Source: Shewanella sp. TC10
GTDB taxonomy: Bacteria > Pseudomonadota > Gammaproteobacteria > Enterobacterales > Shewanellaceae
Direction of reading: 5' to 3'
Assembly: GCF_009663145.1 (NCBI RefSeq)
Contig: NZ_VKHR01000007.1
Span: 67,935 to 116,852 of the forward strand
DNA: 48,918 bases
Of this stretch, positions 25,442 through 36,214 are shown in pieces. The position numbers were made by a program, and so were the translations under genes. Within the stretch, counting starts at the first letter, position 1, and each line of letters begins with the position of its first letter. Under the pieces are notes generated by a model that saw nothing but the letters and a program-made list of their open reading frames with translations, searched no databases and had not been told where the DNA came from.

Positions 25442-25840
25442 ATGAATCTTCAAATATCAGGCATTTTCCAAATCACCAGCTGGGATGAAATCACCGATAT
25501 ACAGCACCCTGATGGCGCTAAACAAACCTCTGCCAGTATTACTCAAATGTACTCAGGCGATCTCGAAGGGGTCAGCCAACCTAAATATATTATGTGCTAT
25601 ACCGCTGATGGAATGGCGGTATTTTGCGGCTATGAGAACGTTGAAGTCAGTGTAAATGGCAAGTCTGGCAGCTTTGTATTACAACATGATGGTAAGTTTG
25701 AGATTGGCGTTGCCAGTAGCCGTTTTATGATAGTCCCGAACTCTGGCCAAGGCGAGTTAGTGAATATTGAAGGCCATGGTACGTTTACTTCTGGCGAAAA
25801 AGGTCAAGCGCAATACCAATTAGAAATCACCCAACTATGA
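25442..25840 (+). CDS. DUF3224 family protein
   Basis: 132 residues, beta-rich, with the DUF3224 plan: SGIFQITSWDEITDI at the start, a central strand block with YSGDLEGVSQPKYIMCYT, then VNGKSGSFVLQHDGKFE and LVNIEGHGTFTSGEKGQAQY near the end. DUF3224 proteins have an allene-oxide-cyclase-like barrel and are often induced or transferred genes of unknown role. AAGGAG precedes the ATG by 6 bases. The 77-residue gene follows after 16 bases. Confidence 0.85.
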   Translation: MNLQISGIFQITSWDEITDIQHPDGAKQTSASITQMYSGDLEGVSQPKYIMCYTADGMAVFCGYENVEVSVNGKSGSFVLQHDGKFEIGVASSRFMIVPNSGQGELVNIEGHGTFTSGEKGQAQYQLEITQL

Positions 25841-25856
25841 GTTATTTGACTAAACT

Positions 25857-26090
25857 ATGATCCCTTTTACTGTAAGTCGGCTACATACTGATTTTGGCAT
25901 CATTAAAGCCCAAGGCTTGTGGCAGTTTGATTCAGCCACCCAAACTCAATTAACAACACTTGAGCAGCTCTCAACCGATGGTTGGGTAGAGCTTGATATT
26001 TCACATCCTGCAAATAGCCAATTTATAACAACTATTTCTCCTCTTATTCATCACCATTTATTATCACAGCAGCTTACCGCTAAAGGATAA
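25857..26090 (+). CDS. Hypothetical protein (77 aa)
   Basis: 77 residues starting MIPFTVSRLHTDFGIIKAQG, with no signal peptide or membrane span; it looks like a small alpha/beta soluble protein. It begins 16 bases after the DUF3224 stop and ends just before a strong terminator, which suggests co-transcription. No clear Shine-Dalgarno is present, so translation may be coupled. The family is not recognised. Confidence 0.5.
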   Translation: MIPFTVSRLHTDFGIIKAQGLWQFDSATQTQLTTLEQLSTDGWVELDISHPANSQFITTISPLIHHHLLSQQLTAKG

Positions 26091-26131
26091 TTCAGTTTAA
26101 TTAAATCATTCTTGAATGAATTCCAACAAAT

Positions 26132-26161
26132 AAAAAAGCCACTCTCATGAGTGGCTTTTTT
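26132..26161. terminator. Bidirectional terminator between the 77-aa gene and secF
   Basis: AAAAAAGCCACTC / GAGTGGCTTTTTT with loop TCAT; A- and T-runs on both sides serve both convergent units. Confidence 0.92.
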
Positions 26162-26214
26162 GCTTTGCATTAACCTGAGTTATTCAACACACTTGGTATT
26201 AAATAAAGCAATGC

Positions 26215-27162
26215 TTAAGGCATAACTGCGTCTTGGTCAGCGCCTTCTTTTTCAATCTCAACTGGCATCATATGTTCACGACAGATCCCAAGCTTAATCG
26301 CTAAGAAACTTGCAACGTAAATAGATGAATAGGTACCCACAAAAATACCGCAAAGCAATGCTGTTGCGAATCCGTGGATCATCGTGCCACCTTTAAGGAA
26401 CAGTGCAATCACCACCACAAGGGTTGTACCTGTTGTAATAATGGTACGGCTCATAGTTTGAGTAATTGACTTATTGACGACTTCATTAGGGCCGCCTTTA
26501 CGCATCTTGAGGAAGTTTTCACGAACACGGTCATATACAACAATCGTATCGTTCAATGAATAACCTACTACGGTCAGTAAGCCCGCTAGTACAGTCAAAT
26601 CAAACTCAAGTTGTAAGATTGAGAAAATACCTAAAGTAACGATAACGTCATGGCCAAGAGCTGCAACAGAACCCATTGCTAAGCGCCATTCAAAACGGAA
26701 TGATACGTAAATCAAAATACAAATTAACGCAACAATAACCGCAAGACCACCTTGCTCGGCTAACTCTTTACCCACTTGTGGGCCAACAAACTCAACACGT
26801 TTTTGAATCACGCTTGAATCAATTGTTCGAGCCGCTTCCATTACCGCACCGACTTGGTCATCACTTTTGATTTCTTCTCGTACCGGAAGACGGATTAATA
26901 CGTCACGGCTTGAGCCAAAGTTTTGAACCACAGCACCTTCTGCTTCATCAGCATTAAGTTCGCTGCGCAGTTGAATCAAATCAACTTGTTGAGAAAACTC
27001 AAGTTCAACGACGGTGCCGCCAGTAAAATCAAGTCCCCAGTTGATGCCTTTAACCCCTAAAGAAATTAAAGATCCAACAACGAGAACAACTGATAAAAGA
27101 CTAATAACCTTCGCATGCTTAAGGAAATCGATCGCTTTAGTAACTGAAAATATTTGTAACAT
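26215..27162 (-). CDS. secF: Protein translocase subunit SecF
   Basis: 315 residues from ATG 27162 (AAGGAG nine bases upstream); the frame open to 27207 only overlaps the secD end. The first membrane helix is followed by the SecF signature GINWGLDFTGGTVVELEF. A periplasmic P1-like domain and five further helices follow, including TVVGYSLNDTIVVYDRVREN with the conserved Asp. SecF works with SecD and YajC to pull proteins across the membrane using the proton motive force. It is the last gene of the yajC-secD-secF unit, 13 bases after secD. Confidence 0.96.
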   Translation of the reverse strand: MLQIFSVTKAIDFLKHAKVISLLSVVLVVGSLISLGVKGINWGLDFTGGTVVELEFSQQVDLIQLRSELNADEAEGAVVQNFGSSRDVLIRLPVREEIKSDDQVGAVMEAARTIDSSVIQKRVEFVGPQVGKELAEQGGLAVIVALICILIYVSFRFEWRLAMGSVAALGHDVIVTLGIFSILQLEFDLTVLAGLLTVVGYSLNDTIVVYDRVRENFLKMRKGGPNEVVNKSITQTMSRTIITTGTTLVVVIALFLKGGTMIHGFATALLCGIFVGTYSSIYVASFLAIKLGICREHMMPVEIEKEGADQDAVMP

Positions 27163-27175
27163 AGTCGACTTCTCC

Positions 27176-29026
27176 TTAGATAGACAGTTTCTTAACGCGT
27201 TTACCACCCCACATGAGATTCACGATGACACGTGTTCCCACAATAGAAGTAAACATAGACGTTGCGATACCTATCATTAGCGTAACTGCGAAACCTTTTA
27301 CAGCGCCAGTACCTACAGCAAATAGAATCAAGGCTGTCATAAAGGTGGTAATGTTCGCATCGGCAATAGTAGAGAATGCATTTGCATACCCTTCATGAAT
27401 AGCCTGTTGCACACTACGACCAGCGAGCAACTCTTCACGAATACGCTCAAAAATAAGCACGTTACCATCAACAGCCATACCGACTGTTAGTACCATACCT
27501 GCGATACCAGGCAAGGTTAAAACAGCACCAGGAATCATCGACATTACACCCACAACCATCACTAAGTTAGCGGTTAGCGCTAAGTTTGCAATGACGCCGA
27601 ATGCACGGTAATAAATAAGCATAAAGATAAGCACAACAACCATGCCCCAAATCATCGCCATTTTACCGTTTTCGATATTTTCTGCACCAAGGCTTGGACC
27701 AATAGTACGTTCTTCAACAATCGTAACCGGCGCAATCAAAGCACCTGCACGTAATAGTAACGCTAAGCTTTGTGCTTCAGCATGGTCAAGACCATTAATC
27801 ACAAAGTTACGCCCAAGACGAGCTTGAATGGTTGCAACTGAAATGACTTCTTCAATCTTAGTCATTTTCACTGTGCCATCTGGGTTACGTTGTCCGCTAT
27901 CTTTATATTCAATAAATAAAGTCGCCATTGGGTTACCAATGTTGTCTTTAGTTACGTTAGAAAAGATATTACCGCCTTTAGCATCAAGGTTAATTGATAC
28001 TTGTGGACGACTGTATTCATCAAATGAAGGCTGTGCACCAGTGATATGATCACCCGTTAACATGACTTCTTTTTTCAATACTGCGATACCACCAGAACGA
28101 CGTGGGAATACTTCAGAACTTGCAGGTACACGGCCATTGGCTGCAGCAGCTTGGTCAACATTCTGATCTACCATACGGAATTCGATAGAAGCTGTTGCAC
28201 CAAGAATTTCTTTAGCACGAGCGGTATCTTGAACACCTGGCAACTGAACGATAATACGCTCTGCACCTTGACGTTGTACCACTGGTTCAGCAACACCTAA
28301 CTCGTTTACACGGTTACGGATTGTGGTGATGTTTTGTTGTAATGCTTCTTCCTTAATCTGTCTAAGGTAGTCATCACTCATCGACGCATATAAGGCATAG
28401 TTCTCACCGACACTACCGTCAGTGAATACCATTTCATTACTGAGTGATTTTAAATAACGCTCAGCTTTCGAAAGATTTTCAGCATCGCGGAATTTAATTT
28501 CCAATCCTTTTGCAGTTTTACGCACACCTGCATAGCGGATTCTCTCTTCACGTAATTGGCTTCTGAAATCAGCAATTTTGGCTTCTTCCATCTTACGAAT
28601 GGCTTCGCCCATATCCACTTCCATTAAGAAATGAACACCGCCACGTAAATCAAGACCCAATTTCATTGGCGTCCCACCCATGGCTTCAAGCCACTCTGGG
28701 GTTGCTGGTGCTAAGTTTAATGCAACGGTATATTTGTCACCTAAACTTTCTGCAATCGCTTCTCTTGCCAATAATTGCTGTTCAGCATTTTGAACACGGA
28801 CGATTAATTGTCCATCTTCGAGCTCAGCGCGCTTTACCGCAATGCCTTTACTCTCAAGTAATCCATTTACTGACGATAGTGTTGAAGCTGTTACTTCTGC
28901 GCCACGAGTCGCTACGACTTGTACCGCATGGTCCTCACCATAAAGGTTTGGAATTGCATAGAAACCACCAATGGTGAGGACAAGCAACACCATGATGTTT
29001 TTCCACATTGGGTATTTATTTAACAC
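27176..29026 (-). CDS. secD: Protein translocase subunit SecD
   Basis: 616 residues, the standard gammaproteobacterial SecD length. The first helix near the N-terminus is followed by the large periplasmic P1 domain containing [19 protein letters not shown] (the D1 motif). The C-terminal RND-like membrane domain carries [20 protein letters not shown] with the conserved Asp. The overall order is TM1, P1, TM2-6. yajC lies 17 bases upstream and secF 13 bases downstream. Confidence 0.97.
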   Translation of the reverse strand: MLNKYPMWKNIMVLLVLTIGGFYAIPNLYGEDHAVQVVATRGAEVTASTLSSVNGLLESKGIAVKRAELEDGQLIVRVQNAEQQLLAREAIAESLGDKYTVALNLAPATPEWLEAMGGTPMKLGLDLRGGVHFLMEVDMGEAIRKMEEAKIADFRSQLREERIRYAGVRKTAKGLEIKFRDAENLSKAERYLKSLSNEMVFTDGSVGENYALYASMSDDYLRQIKEEALQQNITTIRNRVNELGVAEPVVQRQGAERIIVQLPGVQDTARAKEILGATASIEFRMVDQNVDQAAAANGRVPASSEVFPRRSGGIAVLKKEVMLTGDHITGAQPSFDEYSRPQVSINLDAKGGNIFSNVTKDNIGNPMATLFIEYKDSGQRNPDGTVKMTKIEEVISVATIQARLGRNFVINGLDHAEAQSLALLLRAGALIAPVTIVEERTIGPSLGAENIENGKMAMIWGMVVVLIFMLIYYRAFGVIANLALTANLVMVVGVMSMIPGAVLTLPGIAGMVLTVGMAVDGNVLIFERIREELLAGRSVQQAIHEGYANAFSTIADANITTFMTALILFAVGTGAVKGFAVTLMIGIATSMFTSIVGTRVIVNLMWGGKRVKKLSI

Positions 29027-29043
29027 ACCTGAGCCCTCTTGGC

Positions 29044-29376
29044 TTACAACGACTGGATAGAACCTTTAGGCAATACCGCTGCAACATAATCCTTCTTGAT
29101 AGTGATTTGGCTTGTTTCATTGATGCTCAATAAAAGGTAATCACTGTCGTCACTGATTTTAGCAATCTTGCCTAAAATGCCGCCGCTTGTTAGCACTTCA
29201 TCACCTTTGCTTAATGCTGACATTAGGTTTTTGTGCTCTTTAACGCGCTTTGACTGAGGACGGAAAATCATAAAGTAGAAGATCAGGCCAAAAACTACTA
29301 GCATGAAAATCAGTTCCATCGTGCCGCCACCTTGTGGTGCGCCAGCTGCGTTTGCGTATGCATTTGAAATTAACAT
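29044..29376 (-). CDS. yajC: Sec translocon accessory protein YajC
   Basis: 110 residues. One membrane span ([20 protein letters not shown], about 22-41) is followed by the signature [20 protein letters not shown] and [16 protein letters not shown]. It associates with SecDF. The tgt gene ends 31 bases upstream of its start. Confidence 0.96.
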   Translation of the reverse strand: MLISNAYANAAGAPQGGGTMELIFMLVVFGLIFYFMIFRPQSKRVKEHKNLMSALSKGDEVLTSGGILGKIAKISDDSDYLLLSINETSQITIKKDYVAAVLPKGSIQSL

Positions 29377-29407
29377 ATTACTCTCTTCTTGTTTTCTAGA
29401 TTAAAAA

Positions 29408-30544
<1,137 letters not shown>

Positions 30545-30636
30545 TCACCTTGCCAGATAAACAGTCTGACTCGTTGTTGTTGCATAAGACATGAGGGCAT
30601 AAGTAATAACTTCAAGGAACAAGCTAAAATTAACCC

Positions 30637-30670
30637 AAAAAAATACCCACCTCTGTGGGCGGGTATTTTA
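30637..30670 (-). terminator. Intrinsic terminator between queA and tgt
   Basis: AAAATACCC (30640-30648) pairs with GGGTATTTT (30661-30669) and an inner CCAC/GTGG can pair too. Read on the minus strand it is followed by seven T. It sits 16 bases after the queA stop and about 100 bases before tgt. Confidence 0.75.
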
Positions 30671-30685
30671 GATCAAAATCAATCG

Positions 30686-31726
30686 TTACGGGGCTTTTTT
30701 CGTTAAAAACATGGCATCGCCATAGCTAAAAAAGCGGTATTTTTGTTCAATCGCATGCTGATAGGCCTTCATCACATTATCAAAACCTGAAAATGCACTA
30801 ATTAGCATAATCAAAGTTGATTCTGGTAAATGGAAATTGGTGACCATGGCATCAATGACTTTGAACTCGTAACCAGGGAAAATAAAAATATCAGTGTCGC
30901 CTTTAAACTCAGCTAATGGGTTATCACCACTTGCCTTGGCCGCACTTTCAAGTGAACGAACCGACGTAGTCCCCACAGCAATCACTCGATGACCTGCCGC
31001 TTTAGTTTCAGCGATTAAATCGACTACCTCTTGTGACACTTCAGCCCATTCTGAATGCATCACGTGCTCATCAATAGTATCAACACGTACAGGTTGAAAA
31101 GTACCAGCACCGACATGTAAGGTCACAAAAGCTATCTTCACGCCCTTATCTTTTAATGCTGCCAACATGGCATCATCAAAGTGCAATCCTGCTGTCGGTG
31201 CTGCGACTGCGCCAGGAGTTTGATTGTAAACCGTTTGATAACGCTCTTTATCCGCATCTTCGTCGGGACGGTCAATATATGGAGGAAGTGGCATATGACC
31301 GACTTCTTCTAGCACTTCAAGAATCGTTTTATCAGAATCCAGCTCTAACTCGAATAATGCGTCATGACGCTTAAGCATTTTCATTTCATAGCCACCATCA
31401 AGAATGACTATTGAGTCAACTTTCGGCGACTTTGAGCAGCGTACATGAGCAAGAATACGTTTAGTATCTAGCATTCTTTCAACCAATATTTCGAGTTTAC
31501 CGCCAGAGGCTTTTTGACCAAATAAACGTGCAGGGATCACTCGGGTGTTGTTAAACACCATCAAATCACCACTATTTACTTTCGACAATACGTCAGTAAA
31601 TTGCTGGTCAGCTAACGCGCCGCTATTGCCATCAAGGGTCAATAATCTTGATGCATTTCGCTCCGCCATTGGGTAGCGGGCAATAAGTTCATCAGGTAAA
31701 TCAAACGAAAAGTCAGCAACGCGCAT
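30686..31726 (-). CDS. queA: S-adenosylmethionine:tRNA ribosyltransferase-isomerase QueA
   Basis: 346 residues from ATG 31726 (AAAGAG upstream); the frame is open for another 52 codons but the extension is not QueA-like. Hallmarks are [20 protein letters not shown] at the N-terminus, [45 protein letters not shown] and the C-terminal [18 protein letters not shown]. It turns preQ1 on tRNA into epoxyqueuosine using the ribosyl group of SAM. First gene of the queA-tgt-yajC-secDF locus. Confidence 0.96.
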   Translation of the reverse strand: MRVADFSFDLPDELIARYPMAERNASRLLTLDGNSGALADQQFTDVLSKVNSGDLMVFNNTRVIPARLFGQKASGGKLEILVERMLDTKRILAHVRCSKSPKVDSIVILDGGYEMKMLKRHDALFELELDSDKTILEVLEEVGHMPLPPYIDRPDEDADKERYQTVYNQTPGAVAAPTAGLHFDDAMLAALKDKGVKIAFVTLHVGAGTFQPVRVDTIDEHVMHSEWAEVSQEVVDLIAETKAAGHRVIAVGTTSVRSLESAAKASGDNPLAEFKGDTDIFIFPGYEFKVIDAMVTNFHLPESTLIMLISAFSGFDNVMKAYQHAIEQKYRFFSYGDAMFLTKKAP

Positions 31727-31957
31727 ATCAATACTCTTTAAAGACAACAAAACGGCCGCTAGTCTAGGACTACCGACCGCTAATATCAAGTTTAGCTTGC
31801 TAAATAATGAACTGTTTGCAGGCAAGGACCATACAAATATTGAAATTCGAATAGGTAAAGTTAAAGCGGTAGCGAAAGACATTTAAAACTGATTAGCGAT
31901 TGATTAAATCATCTATTGGTTATTTACCAGATAATTGAATAAATTTTATTGCTAAAA

Positions 31958-32155
31958 TTATTTAGAGGTTGGTGGTTCGAATTGATTAATGCTGCTATCT
32001 AACTCCGCAGCAGATTTAGCAGCTTCGGTGTCTTCAGCTAAAGTGTTAGTTTCAGGTAGAAAGGATTGCTTTTCAAAACGAAGATCGACTTCAATTTTAG
32101 TGCGCTTGCGACTTGGTTGTTGACCTAACACTGACATTATCCAGTTTTTCATCAT
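31958..32155 (-). CDS. Hypothetical protein (65 aa)
   Basis: 65 residues beginning MMKNWIMSVLGQQPSRKRTK and ending in an acidic/polar tail (FEPPTSK). A good site AAGGA lies six bases before the ATG at 32155. The first dozen residues are hydrophobic enough for membrane association but too short for a clear span. The rest is hydrophilic and probably disordered. It lies alone between queA and acpH. The family is not recognised. Confidence 0.5.
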   Translation of the reverse strand: MMKNWIMSVLGQQPSRKRTKIEVDLRFEKQSFLPETNTLAEDTEAAKSAAELDSSINQFEPPTSK

Positions 32156-32336
32156 CCATGATCCTTAAACCGATTTTTATAATATGACGCTATATCCCTG
32201 AAAAATATTACCAATGACATTTGACTAGAAATCTATATGATTGAAACTAGACTTAAAAAAACGTCAGTTAGCGTTTAACTTCTCTTTGCGTGGTTAAGCA
32301 TCATACTGCAAAACTCAAAAAATAAAAGTACAAAAT

Positions 32337-32933
32337 ATGAACTTTCTTGCTCACCTACATTTAGCCGATATCAGTAATACTCATTTGGCAGCAAATCTTG
32401 CTGGTGACTTTGCAAAAGGCGATATAAAACACTTCCCACAACATTTACAGCAAGGGATTTGGCTGCATAGACAAATTGATCAAATTACCGATAGCCATGA
32501 AATAATTGTGGATTTAATTAAGCAATTTCCAAAATCCTCTCGAAGAGTTGCTCCAATTCTGGTTGATTTAGCATTTGATCATTACTTAGCTTATTACTGG
32601 GATGAGTACCATCAAGATTCCTTAGCTGACTTTAGCCAAAAAGCGTATCACTCCCTCGAGGCAACTTCTGATCTTCCAGAAAAGCTACAAGAGATTGCCC
32701 CTAACATCATTGAGCAAGACTGGCTTGGTGCTTATCAAACTAAACAAGGTATGAATAAAGCTATAGAAGGGGTGAGTCGCCGCATATCAAAACCTGAATT
32801 ATTTAAAACAGCTATTCAAGATGTGGACAAGCTTTACGTCGATATAGAAATTGCGTTTAGAACTTTTTACCCACAATTAATGGCTTACAGCCGAATTTAT
32901 AGCAGAAAAACCCCTGAGCAATACTTGCCTTAA
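32337..32933 (+). CDS. acpH: Acyl carrier protein phosphodiesterase AcpH
   Basis: 198 residues, starting MNFLAHLHLADISNTHLAAN with GDFAKGDI, followed by WLHRQIDQITDSH and LVDLAFDHYLAYYW; these His/Asp clusters are the HD-like metal site of AcpH. The enzyme removes the 4'-phosphopantetheine group from holo-ACP. Length is close to E. coli AcpH (193). It is transcribed alone or with rluA, 115 bases downstream. Confidence 0.92.
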   Translation: MNFLAHLHLADISNTHLAANLAGDFAKGDIKHFPQHLQQGIWLHRQIDQITDSHEIIVDLIKQFPKSSRRVAPILVDLAFDHYLAYYWDEYHQDSLADFSQKAYHSLEATSDLPEKLQEIAPNIIEQDWLGAYQTKQGMNKAIEGVSRRISKPELFKTAIQDVDKLYVDIEIAFRTFYPQLMAYSRIYSRKTPEQYLP

Positions 32934-33048
32934 ACTCGTCTATTCATTCCTTAATCAAGCTTAAATGCTATATGCTGCGGGTTAATCAATACTCGCAGGC
33001 AAATCTTTGCTAAAATACCCTACTATTTTTGTAAACTGATGCGACTTC

Positions 33049-33708
33049 ATGCAAATTTTTGATTACCAACCACCTAGTATCCCTTGGCTTGATATCCGTT
33101 ATAAAGACCGCGATATCATTGTTATCAATAAGCCGGCAGGCCTGCTAGCCAATCCTGGTAAAGCCCCAGCTACACATGACTGTGCTATTACTCGAGTACA
33201 AAAGCTGTTTCCTGAAGCCATCTTAGTGCATCGTTTGGACTGTGATACTTCAGGTATCATGGTTTTTGCGCGTAATAAAAAAGCGGAATCACACTTAAAA
33301 ACCCAGTTTCAGGATAGAAAAACCAAAAAGATTTATATCGCTGAAGTTAAAGGCCAAGTTAAAGACGATACGGGTACTGTTGATTTGTCGCTTTCAGCTG
33401 ACAAAACTAACCCGCCTTTTCAAATTGTGTCTGAGCAAGGTAAAAGCGCGATTACCCATTATGAAGTGATTGAAAGACATCCTGAACACACTTTAGTTAA
33501 ATTGATGCCTGAAACGGGTCGTACGCACCAGTTGCGTGTGCACATGCTTGCATTAGGTAATGTCATCCTTGGTGATACATTTTATGCTGATGAGGCGACC
33601 ATCGCACTAAGAGCAAGATTGAGTCTACATGCGCAGATGTTAACGATTACTCACCCTTATACTCAAAAGCAGCGTACTTTTTTCAGTAAGCACCCTTTTA
33701 GTGACTAG
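33049..33708 (+). CDS. rluA: RluA-type pseudouridine synthase
   Basis: 219 residues, the same length as E. coli RluA. The catalytic Asp is in VHRLDCDTSGIMVFA. Other blocks are VINKPAGLLANPGK (motif I) and MPETGRTHQLRVHMLALGN followed by ILGDTFYA. No S4 domain is present, as in RluA. By family it would modify 23S rRNA U746 and U32 of certain tRNAs. The HRLDCDTSG variant, where E. coli has MATSG, still keeps the key residues. It ends at a bidirectional terminator shared with sstT. Confidence 0.88.
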   Translation: MQIFDYQPPSIPWLDIRYKDRDIIVINKPAGLLANPGKAPATHDCAITRVQKLFPEAILVHRLDCDTSGIMVFARNKKAESHLKTQFQDRKTKKIYIAEVKGQVKDDTGTVDLSLSADKTNPPFQIVSEQGKSAITHYEVIERHPEHTLVKLMPETGRTHQLRVHMLALGNVILGDTFYADEATIALRARLSLHAQMLTITHPYTQKQRTFFSKHPFSD

Positions 33709-33736
33709 TCATCGATATTGACTCAATGACTGAAAT

Positions 33737-33766
33737 AAAAAAACCGCTCATATGAGCGGTTTTTTA
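33737..33766. terminator. Bidirectional terminator between rluA and sstT
   Basis: Palindrome AAACCGCTCATATGAGCGGT with flanking A- and T-runs; serves the two convergent genes. Confidence 0.92.
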
Positions 33767-33787
33767 TAGCTTATAAATAGTGATTTA

Positions 33788-35011
33788 TTAGCTGTTTTCT
33801 TTAGCTTCCGCCGCTTCACATGCTGCAGCAGTAAATACAACATCAGTAGAACTATTCAACGCAGTTTCAGCTGAATCTTGTACCACACCAATAATGAAGC
33901 CAACTGCAACGACTTGCATAGCCACATCGTTTGAAATGCCAAATAAGCCACACGCTAATGGAATTAATAGCAATGAGCCACCAGCAACGCCAGATGCACC
34001 ACAAGCAGATACAGCAGCTACAACACTTAATAACACAGCGGTTAGGAAGTCCACTTGAATACCTAAGGTATTCGCTGCTGCCAATGTCAGCACTGTAATC
34101 GTAATTGCCGCGCCGCCCATGTTGATAGTAGCGCCTAACGGAATTGATACAGAATAAGTATCTTTATGCAGTTTTAACTCTTCACATAAGGCCATATTAA
34201 CTGGAATATTCGCAGCACTTGAGCGAGTAAAGAATGCCGTAACGCCACTTTCACGTAGACATTTCAGTACTAATGGATATGGATTACGTTTAATTTTGAT
34301 ATATACAATGATTGGGTTAATCACTAGCGCAATAAATAACATTGCTCCCACTAACACACCAAGTAATTGAGCATAGCCTGCCAATGCCGCAAAGCCTGTC
34401 TCTGCAATCGTGCCTGACACTAAACCGAAAATACCAATAGGTGCAAAACGGATAACGAAACGAACGATTTTAGTCACGCCATCACTTAAATCAGACACTA
34501 CTTTTTTAGTCGACTCACTAGCATGGTGTAATGTAATCCCCAGACCCACAGCCCACGCTAAAATACCAATGTAGTTACCTGTTAGTATTGCATTGACAGG
34601 ATTATCAACAATTTTAAACAGTAGCGTATTTAAAACTTCCGCAATCCCTTGTGGTGGGTTTGAACCTTCTACGCCACCTGCAAGTAATAACGTGGTAGGA
34701 AATGCAAAGCTAAACGCTACAGCGGTTAAAGCTGCAGCTAACGTCCCTACCAAATACAAACCAATAATTGGTCGCATGTTGGTTTGGGTGTTTTTCTTTT
34801 GATTGGCAATTGATGACGCCACTAGGACGAAAACAAGAATAGGCGCAACGGCTTTTAACGCTTCAACAAATAAACTGCCTAAAAAAGACACTTGGGTTGC
34901 TGCTGAAGTTGACACCGAGGCGAGAATAACACCGAGAACAATACCGACGAGAATTTGTAGCACTAAGCTACCGCTAGCGACCCGCGCTAACAGTGATTGA
35001 TTTTGATTCAT
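33788..35011 (-). CDS. sstT: Serine/threonine:Na+ symporter SstT
   Basis: 407 residues of the dicarboxylate/amino acid:cation symporter family, with eight or more hydrophobic segments. Typical blocks are [20 protein letters not shown] at the start, [19 protein letters not shown] (re-entrant serine-rich loop), [20 protein letters not shown] and [20 protein letters not shown]. It takes up serine and threonine with sodium. The length matches SstT. Confidence 0.95.
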   Translation of the reverse strand: MNQNQSLLARVASGSLVLQILVGIVLGVILASVSTSAATQVSFLGSLFVEALKAVAPILVFVLVASSIANQKKNTQTNMRPIIGLYLVGTLAAALTAVAFSFAFPTTLLLAGGVEGSNPPQGIAEVLNTLLFKIVDNPVNAILTGNYIGILAWAVGLGITLHHASESTKKVVSDLSDGVTKIVRFVIRFAPIGIFGLVSGTIAETGFAALAGYAQLLGVLVGAMLFIALVINPIIVYIKIKRNPYPLVLKCLRESGVTAFFTRSSAANIPVNMALCEELKLHKDTYSVSIPLGATINMGGAAITITVLTLAAANTLGIQVDFLTAVLLSVVAAVSACGASGVAGGSLLLIPLACGLFGISNDVAMQVVAVGFIIGVVQDSAETALNSSTDVVFTAAACEAAEAKENS

Positions 35012-35038
35012 TGCTTGACCTATGATGATTATATTTAT

Positions 35039-35083
35039 GGCTTTTAATAAGCTCTAATATTTGTACGGCTTTTAATAAGCTCT
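35039..35083 (-). repeat. 17-bp direct repeat upstream of sstT
   Basis: GGCTTTTAATAAGCTCT occurs at 35039-35055 and again at 35067-35083 (28-base period), right upstream of the sstT start. It could be a paired operator or a small duplication that copied promoter elements. Confidence 0.7.
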
Positions 35084-35247
35084 GAGTAGGTATATATCGG
35101 ATGAATTGGCTAAAGTCTAGTCTGAGTCCAAAATGATGTGCCAAAATTACTCACTATTACCAAACAAACCACATTTAGCCAACATGTGGCCAATTATAGT
35201 GCAGTGCTAGTGAAGTGGTAATTCTACAAAAAAACTAATCAAACGGC

Positions 35248-36126
35248 TTATTTAGCCCCCCGAAGCATGGCATCAATCAACTCGTGAGCATCAAATTTCG
35301 TTAACGCTTCATCTGCGCCCACTTGTTTGGCTTGGCTAACACTTATCTCACTCGACAAAGATGTATGCAAAATGATGTAAGCATCAGCTAAGTCAGGATT
35401 ATTTTTAACCTCGAACGCTAACTCATATCCATCAAGCCCTGGCATTTCAATATCGCTGACCAAAATATTAATTGGTTTATCTACAAGCGCAGCATCTCGC
35501 ATAATTTGAAGGGCATCATGACCATCTGAAGTGACATCATATGCAATGTTAATCGAATCGAGTGCATCTGATAATTGCTTTCTGGCGACCTTTGAGTCAT
35601 CAACTAGCAATATACGCATAGGTTTTAATTGTTCACGCTGAACATCAGTAAGAATTGCGCGGCTTGTGGCGGGATCTTGTGGGAATATTTTTGCCATCAG
35701 TAGTTCAACATCAAGTAACTGAACGAGTTTATCATCTAAACGAGTAACACCCGTTAAAAACACATTGTGACCTAAGTTAGATGCTGGCGCCTCGATATCA
35801 CGCCAGTTACATTCGATGATTTTATCAATGGCTCGAACTAAAAAACCAATCACCATTCGCTGGCAATCAGTAATAACCACATAGCAATCTTTTTGCTCAT
35901 GAGGCTCAATAGCTTTAAAACCGATAGTAGCAGCCATGTCTACGACTGCAATAGTATTTCCACGCACTGTCGCGGCGCCGAGAATGGCAGGGTGAGACTG
36001 CGGGATTTTAGATAAATCAGAAAACGGTACGATTTCGCGGATTTTTAACGTACCTAAAGCAAACTGTTGAACATGAGAGAGATGAAACAGTAACAGCCCT
36101 TGAGATTGACTCGCTTTACTCTTCAT
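35248..36126 (-). CDS. CheV-type chemotaxis coupling protein (CheW-REC)
   Basis: About 292 residues. The N-terminal CheW-like domain (about 10-160) has FALGTLKIREIVPFSDLSKI and GAATVRGNTIAVVDMAATIG. The C-terminal receiver domain (about 170-290) has the acidic pair in ILLVDDSKVA, phospho-acceptor Asp in LVSDIEMPGLDGYE, the Thr/Ser in LHTSLS and Lys in ALTKFD. CheV couples receptors to CheA and is tuned by phosphorylation. ATG 36126 is preferred over 36138, although neither has a strong site. No other chemotaxis genes are adjacent, so it is probably a standalone adaptor. Confidence 0.9.
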   Translation of the reverse strand: MKSKASQSQGLLLFHLSHVQQFALGTLKIREIVPFSDLSKIPQSHPAILGAATVRGNTIAVVDMAATIGFKAIEPHEQKDCYVVITDCQRMVIGFLVRAIDKIIECNWRDIEAPASNLGHNVFLTGVTRLDDKLVQLLDVELLMAKIFPQDPATSRAILTDVQREQLKPMRILLVDDSKVARKQLSDALDSINIAYDVTSDGHDALQIMRDAALVDKPINILVSDIEMPGLDGYELAFEVKNNPDLADAYIILHTSLSSEISVSQAKQVGADEALTKFDAHELIDAMLRGAK

Positions 36127-36214
36127 AAACCCATCCATAAAATCATGTTGAATTTAGTTAACCACAGCCTTTATGACATGGCAAACAAGCGCTGTGATAT
36201 TGATTTCTTTAAGT

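Noticed and set aside
31727..31882. 52-residue N-terminal extension of QueA
   Set aside because: Not QueA-like, and the internal ATG at 31726 has a proper ribosome site and yields the normal 346-residue protein.
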